NCBI GenBank assembly: GCA_012932295.1
Contig: JAAONU010000019.1
Location: 21,585,908 to 21,649,907, forward strand
Origin: Cyclina sinensis
Lineage: Eukaryota; Mollusca; Bivalvia; Venerida; Veneridae
DNA: 64,000 nt
Direction: 5' to 3'
The translations under genes were made by a program, and so were the position numbers. The notes under the pieces are model-generated. The model was not told the origin of the DNA and searched no databases. It saw nothing but the letters and a program-made list of their open reading frames with translations. Shown here in pieces: positions 63,001-64,000 of this stretch; positions within the stretch are counted from its first letter, which is position 1, and every line of letters begins with the position of its first letter.

Positions 63001-63146
63001 TTGTATACACTCGTCTACCAGCGGGCTGTCAATTTTCTCTTTCTCTGCGACTGACTGGTCTATCATGTTAATCATACTGTTGACAAAATCACCACACAGT
63101 GATTCCAGATACTTCTTATGTTCTTCAACGGCGTCAGGGTCAATAC
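41889..63146 (-). CDS. NACHT and WD-repeat protein (NWD1/NWD2-like), 3' 25 exons, 5' end outside window
   Basis: Twenty-five minus-strand exons join in one frame with matching phases at every junction, coding 1,349 residues to a TAA at 41889. Residues ~1-68 are a helical lead-in; P-loop GASGSGKTS lies in exon b, Walker B LLLFLDSLDQL in exon d with sensor-like VVVSTLPE, and a winged-helix region with SEAELEDIL and RRLPPLLLVRIR in exon g. WD-type strands follow from exon k to exon x (IKIWDI, VLVYDL, LRIWDR, IAVYDF, MVVWDI, LRVYDY, IRLWDK, VTIWNI), enough for two seven-bladed propellers. The C-terminus is an Asp run. Family members are 1,500-1,750 residues, so a few hundred N-terminal residues lie upstream of 64000. 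These are STAND NTPases in which nucleotide-driven assembly is gated by the propellers. The gene looks intact. Whether it is closer to NWD1 or NWD2 I cannot tell. Confidence 0.92.
43496..43697 (-). CDS. NWD-like exon x: last WD repeat
   Basis: The acceptor is TGACGTCAG|GTCAGT and the donor AAAG|GTTTGA. It encodes HWSDCGHFFFTT and DDVTIWNIHYGHPYV, then IPDIYLPVELG. Confidence 0.83.
44174..44340 (-). CDS. NWD-like exon w: WD repeat
   Basis: The acceptor is CTTTTACAG|GGAAAC and the donor GCT|GTGAGT. It encodes RMEGHTTSVKVAL and YGSLDEEDCIRLWDKTT, the most canonical 'GH...D...LWD' repeat of the gene. Confidence 0.88.
44591..46186 (-). mobile_element. Tc1-type transposon, ~1.6 kb, perfect terminal repeats
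   Basis: The 27-bp termini at 44591-44617 and 46160-46186 are exact inverted copies (outer ten TATACTACTC, ending in GGATC), including flanking TA. The length and single transposase gene fit Tc1. It sits in the intron between NWD-like exons v and w, transcribed in the same direction as the host gene. GC content is clearly above the intron's. Confidence 0.93.
44659..45904 (-). pseudogene. Tc1 DD34E transposase, one deletion and one stop
   Basis: The likely start is the ATG at 45904 (MANLRQRRRIDDEEK), ahead of a helix-turn-helix (RSQRHVAGVLGVSQSTVARM) and a GGG-hinged second HTH. The core reads FTDESRF, LMDDNARPHRA and NPIEHAWD, and the second Asp and the Glu are 34 residues apart, so all three catalytic residues are present. 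Near 45385-45400 one base is missing (VRV-W expected) and the frame shifts. After TDEYL a TAG replaces a codon at about 45104. The C-terminal part past the stop remains open. An upstream in-frame extension to 46057 is probably not used. Confidence 0.9.
46318..46479 (-). CDS. NWD-like exon v: WD repeat
   Basis: The acceptor is TTTTGGCAG|AAAAAG and the donor ACAG|GTAAAC. It encodes GVHWIDKNKVLTVGFDNILR followed by VYDYNTG. A Tc1 element begins 132 bp past its donor. Confidence 0.85.
46650..46950 (-). mobile_element. tRNA-derived SINE with conserved mollusc tail
   Basis: The minus strand has a tRNA-like head at about 46946-46874: A box TTAGCTCAATAGG, loop TTAGTAA (an AGT, Thr-like anticodon position) and B box GGTTCGACC. 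It runs on to a tail near 46656-46720 with 'gggtttaacgccgatttcaa' on the plus strand, a phrase that recurs in metazoan and mollusc SINE central domains. The element lies between NWD-like exons u and v. A lone tRNA gene is unlikely given the tail. Confidence 0.8.
47058..47201 (-). CDS. NWD-like exon u: WD repeat
   Basis: The acceptor is ATTTTCCAG|AGCCGA. I chose the donor AATA|GTATGT because it leaves phase 1, as the next exon needs. A second donor, CAG|GTACTT at 47016, is phase 0 and would break the frame. It encodes DHMVVWDIPN. Confidence 0.8.
47633..47732 (-). CDS. NWD-like exon t: WD repeat
   Basis: The acceptor is CTTTTCAG|GTGAAC and the donor TCAA|GTGAGT. It encodes GTVACGLLDEGPLVLFDLVG. 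Confidence 0.83.
48190..48302 (-). CDS. NWD-like exon s: WD repeat
   Basis: The acceptor is CATAAACAG|AACTCG and the donor ACG|GTAAAT. It encodes ELVTVSRGQKNLKAYNMTDG and KVAYVIKTG. Confidence 0.83.
48994..49156 (-). CDS. NWD-like exon r: WD repeat
   Basis: The acceptor is TTTTTGTAG|ATTGGA and the donor AACG|GTAAGT. It encodes VATVDDKRLIMKINRKLLLF followed by NLDTMEIV. Confidence 0.83.
49552..49678 (-). CDS. NWD-like exon q: WD repeat
   Basis: The acceptor is TTTTGCAG|AAGATT and the donor TTG|GTAAGC. It encodes YIVVIGTVKKD and TIAVYDFIEDKFVRKIQL. Confidence 0.85.
49700..49830 (-). repeat. tRNA-like SINE remnant
   Basis: The minus strand carries GAGTTCGAATCTC, a good B box with T-stem, in a B-box-sized arm. 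The A box is not clear. It sits just upstream of NWD-like exon q in the intron. It is probably the head of a decayed SINE. Confidence 0.5.
50965..51137 (-). CDS. NWD-like exon p: WD repeat
   Basis: The acceptor is TATTGTTAAG|GAAATT and the donor TCGA|GTATGA. It encodes VVTVADDCNLRIWDRSKGKQ, a clear WD unit. Confidence 0.85.
51515..51621 (-). CDS. NWD-like exon o: WD repeat
   Basis: The acceptor is ACATTACAG|CGAATG and the donor CAG|GTAAAT. It encodes SLDFSSDGLYFYVHDSN and LLIYDTNTMQ. Confidence 0.85.
51944..52275. repeat. GC-rich element with repeated internal inverted motifs
   Basis: 'tcgtgttggc' at about 51958 and 52169 faces 'gccaacacga' at about 52063. 'acagaacgac' at about 52070 and 52228 faces 'gtcgttctg' near 52248. 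The phrase set is repeated in alternating orientation through 330 bp of GC-rich DNA inside an AT-rich intron. There is no coding domain; it is probably a foldback or MITE. Confidence 0.6.
52798..53049 (-). CDS. NWD-like exon n: WD repeats
   Basis: The acceptor is ATAACTCAG|GGTCTA and the donor CCTG|GTTAGT. It includes YVALCNDDQYFITVLDL and AIAIHPDETYLIYTT, two successive blade strands, with an acidic EDDDFEEHE insert. Confidence 0.85.
53504..53701 (-). CDS. NWD-like exon m: WD repeat
   Basis: The acceptor is TTTGCTAG|GTACAA and the donor TGCG|GTAAAC. It encodes TCICVAGEDKTLLLVC and SVLVYDLRKEGQLVQTV. Confidence 0.85.
53920..54010. repeat. mixed GAT/GTT/AAT/GAA trinucleotide microsatellite
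   Basis: Runs of gtt, gat, aat and gaa triplets lie in the intron between NWD-like exons l and m. The plus-strand open frame across it (DDD...KEEE) is a product of the repeat. Confidence 0.9.
54074..54238 (-). CDS. NWD-like exon l: WD repeat
   Basis: The acceptor is TTACAG|TATGTC and the donor ACAG|GTATTT. It includes EHEIKIWDIEAAKL (WD strand) and ends AIEEVET. A GAT/GTT trinucleotide run begins about 65 bp beyond the donor in the intron. Confidence 0.85.
54797..54965 (-). CDS. NWD-like exon k: start of WD repeats
   Basis: The acceptor is TATTCCAG|ACTACA and the donor ACTG|GTATGG. It ends with HCISAHKTDVDMMDMTKDGK, a typical WD 'AH..V....' entry strand continuing into LALTG. Confidence 0.85.
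55372..55528 (-). CDS. NWD-like exon j
   Basis: The acceptor is TGCTTCAG|GGCTAC and the donor GAG|GTAAAC. It encodes FGDFTAARASF and HESLLLSQKALITDPGQVVP, then QLLGRL: helical armadillo-like linkage before the first WD strand. Confidence 0.85.
56104..56323 (-). CDS. NWD-like exon i
   Basis: The acceptor is ATTTCCCAG|GCAAAC and the donor TTGCT|GTAAGT. It encodes SAQPLEFSGKDYNIRALNNL followed by PYHR, an RALNNLPYHR-type helical repeat start before the propellers. Confidence 0.85.
56711..56751. repeat. C16-A25 homopolymer junction
   Basis: Sixteen C are followed directly by twenty-five A, in the intron between NWD-like exons h and i. The lengths are prone to sequencing error. Confidence 0.95.
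57030..57179 (-). CDS. NWD-like exon h
   Basis: The acceptor is ATTTTCAG|TGGAGAG and the donor AATG|GTAGTG. It encodes VLYWYHRQFIEAAQARY and ENLADFFNGTW, the family's YHRQF signature. Without splicing the frame stops four codons on, which supports this donor. Confidence 0.88.
57496..57648 (-). CDS. NWD-like exon g: winged-helix region
   Basis: The acceptor is TACTTACAG|CACACA and the donor TTTAG|GTAACA. SEAELEDILSCDDDVLNDVY and RRLPPLLLVRIRSDLSQYL are the most conserved strings I recognise from NWD proteins after the NACHT domain. Confidence 0.9.
57746..57800. repeat. short tandem duplication, ~28-bp unit
   Basis: 'gggaaacgtttgcatgaaaa' occurs twice about 28 bp apart, in the intron between exons f and g. 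Confidence 0.75.
57902..58061 (-). CDS. NWD-like exon f: post-NTPase helical region
   Basis: The acceptor is CTCTGAAG|CTGTCT and the donor TTAG|GTGAGT. It encodes ESTSWTSFHPMD and SIEHLFENLEKIHGKMLVSR, leading to the winged helix in the next exon. Confidence 0.85.
58324..58508. mobile_element. 185-bp foldback with 60-bp arms
   Basis: Arms 58324-58383 and 58449-58508 are inverted copies matching at 59 of 60 positions. The outer bases are CCGGAACTCGGC and the inner bases CAAACTTTTAC. The loop is 65 bp. No clear target duplication is seen. It lies in the intron between exons e and f and would form a long stable hairpin in the NWD-like pre-mRNA. Confidence 0.92.
58850..59020 (-). CDS. NWD-like exon e: NACHT helical region
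   Basis: The acceptor is TCTGAAAACAG|TCGGCC and the donor AAA|GTAAGT; 57 codons in phase 0. It includes FVEVPVLDKSDVGTIL and the proline turn CPTPLFLK, which in this family closes the NTPase core. Confidence 0.85.
59640..59852 (-). CDS. NWD-like exon d: Walker B and sensor
   Basis: The acceptor is TTTACCAG|AACATA and the donor AAG|GTAATA; 71 codons in phase 0. It contains PLLLFLDSLDQLDP (Walker B) and VVVSTLPEP (sensor 1 position). Confidence 0.9.
60427..60668. repeat. 48-bp tandem repeat, five copies
   Basis: Units start 'cataatgcagacaagccatg' at 60427, 60475, 60523, 60571 and 60619. The first three are alike; the last two carry 'tttggtc' in place of 'tttagtc'. 48 bp is 16 codons, so both strands stay open, but this is not coding. 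It lies in the intron between exons c and d. Confidence 0.95.
60825..60930 (-). CDS. NWD-like exon c: NACHT strand 2 region
   Basis: The acceptor is TTGTAATAG|GTTTTTGG and the donor CAG|GTGAGT. One base completes Arg, then FLGTTPESSNLMSLLYSI. RFLGTTP-S directly after the P-loop exon is characteristic of NWD/TEP1-type NTPases. Confidence 0.85.
61190..61292 (-). repeat. tRNA-Ser/Leu-like SINE head
   Basis: The minus strand reads GGCATGGCCGAGTGGTTGGC (A box and D arm of a class II tRNA), a GGACTAGTAGTC anticodon-like arm, a variable-arm-like stretch and a B box GGTTCAAACCC. The anticodon stem is poor, so a working tRNA is unlikely. It lies in the intron between exons b and c. Confidence 0.65.
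61996..62048. repeat. (ATC)n-(AAC)n microsatellite
   Basis: About eight atc triplets are followed by interrupted aac triplets, in the intron between exons b and c. Confidence 0.9.
62273..62359 (-). repeat. 29-bp triplication spanning the exon b splice donor
   Basis: 'gtttaccttagaataatgac' starts at 62273, 62302 and 62331, exactly 29 bp apart, with full units identical. Each unit contains the last bases of exon b plus the GTAAAC donor. There are therefore three equal donors in series, and only the first in transcript order keeps the frame. Confidence 0.93.
62337..62482 (-). CDS. NWD-like exon b: Walker A
   Basis: The acceptor is GATTTTCAG|AAAATAC and the donor CTAAG|GTAAAC. It encodes FVLHGASGSGKTSIMAMAA, a complete P-loop, and ends SPVIILR across the junction. 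The donor and the last bases of the exon are triplicated at 29-bp intervals downstream; only this first donor keeps the frame. Confidence 0.88.
62941..63146 (-). CDS. NWD-like exon a: lead-in to NACHT
   Basis: The acceptor is GTTAAAG|GTATTGACC and the donor AAG|GTAATT. The exon has two leading bases and then 68 codons. The product ends RFCQSKCDGFAGQKDTLK, the conserved 'F.GR/Q...L' lead-in before the P-loop. It is the first exon visible; its 5' partner is outside the window or unrecognised in 63147-64000. Confidence 0.8.
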
Positions 63147-64000
63147 CTTTAACAAGAAAATGTAACTAAATCTTAAGGAACTGCTCGAATGTAACATCAC
63201 TGTCTTTATTTAACACTCATCGTTTCGGCAAGTGAAATCAGTCCACATTTTCGTGTTTGTAAGGATTTCTAATAGAACATTTTCAAACGCGGCAGTAATT
63301 TTTTATACTTATCAAGGGGAGTTGCTCCCCTTTAGAACTTTTAAAGCTTTCTTTAAATATATATTTGTTATTTTTTCAATAATAGCTTATTTTAAATAGG
63401 TAAGTGTCGCTCCCTATAATTATAAAAATAGAAGAATTTTTTTTTTTTGAAATTGCCAGCTTATAAGCAGTTGAAAAAGTACTTCAGAATGGAATGCGAG
63501 AATTTTATAACCACGTAAAGTATTTTAAATATCTTATCTGTTTGAATATATAGTTTTTTTTAAAAAAAATGTAAGATTCTGTCTTTTTTATTTTAGTTTG
63601 AAAACGATTCATCTACGATTTTCAACTTGTTCAGAGATGACGTCACTCGGTCAGATTAATCTAAAAATTTTAATATTTTTATAGAGCCTCAGTTTCACCA
63701 TTTATATGTATATGCATGATTGTAAATTAGAATGAAAATAAACTGTTAACAAATGTTTAACTTGTGCTAATTTGAGGAAATGATAATTAACGGCACTTGA
63801 CACTTGACATTGGGAAGGAAGGAAGGAAGGAAGGAAGGAAGTATTTTGCGTTGAAGGAAGCTCCTTTGAGTATCTTCATTCGTCTCATTCTGATTATTCC
63901 TAAGTGATAAAAACTGATCACTTGAATTAACAAAGGGTTTAAAGGAATTCAGTTTGTTACTTTGTGTAGTGTGATAATTGGGCGGGTGACTGCAAAGAAG
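63147..64000. other. 5' intron of the NWD-like gene (no further exon recognised)
   Basis: AT-rich, with a (GGAA)n run at 63813-63841. I see no further NWD N-terminal exon on the minus strand, so the remaining 5' exons are likely beyond 64000. Confidence 0.5.

Noticed and set aside
1..64000. CRISPR arrays, operons or prokaryotic islands
   Set aside because: The tandem repeats lack unique spacers of constant length, and the genes are spliced and eukaryotic.

Overview
The window looks like nuclear DNA of a mollusc, most likely a bivalve. It is AT-rich, the genes carry many short spliced exons, the introns and flanks are full of short non-autonomous repeats (TTAA elements, foldbacks, tRNA-derived SINEs, CCTGAGC-hairpin repeats), and both recognisable genes belong to STAND NTPase families that are expanded in bivalves. 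No prokaryotic features are present. All exon boundaries were set by eye, from GT/AG sites, reading-frame phase and protein similarity recalled from the families; nothing was aligned by machine.

Region 1-21.7 kb holds no gene I can support. It carries a ~1.8 kb minisatellite with higher-order structure (5.74-7.51 kb), a short strong hairpin (13.57 kb), a direct/inverted compound repeat (14.64-15.29 kb), a 2.2 kb dispersed repeat (15.96-18.15 kb) with a 146-bp tandem array inside it, and a ~1 kb foldback (18.3-19.3 kb).

Region 21.7-32.4 kb, minus strand, is a four-exon NLR-type gene: an N-terminal CXorf38/DZIP3-like HEPN module, a helical linker, a NACHT NTPase and degenerate leucine-rich repeats. 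The exon phases fit exactly, but one in-frame TAG lies between Walker A and Walker B, so this allele is a pseudogene, a null allele or a sequence error. Its introns hold a dead mariner, an inverted repeat and fragments of the hairpin repeat.

Region 32.4-41.9 kb is intergenic and made largely of nested transposons: a ~4 kb element with TTAA-flanked terminal inverted repeats holds a GC-hairpin repeat and a Tc1-like transposon whose first and third catalytic residues are replaced. A 441-bp TTAA MITE sits just downstream of the next gene.

Region 41.9-63.1 kb, minus strand, is a NACHT plus WD-repeat gene (NWD1/NWD2-like), open at its 5' end. I traced 25 exons encoding 1,349 residues in one unbroken frame: P-loop, Walker B, winged-helix region, about 14 WD-type strands and a poly-Asp tail. 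Its introns hold a Tc1 element with perfect terminal repeats, SINEs, a 59/60-matched foldback, minisatellites and a triplicated splice donor.

Together the two genes form a same-strand pair of NACHT ATPases with different sensors (LRR and WD propeller) and different effectors (HEPN-like, and an N-terminus beyond the window). Signal-dependent oligomerisation in innate immunity or cell death is the known role of such families; a functional link between these two neighbours is only inference.
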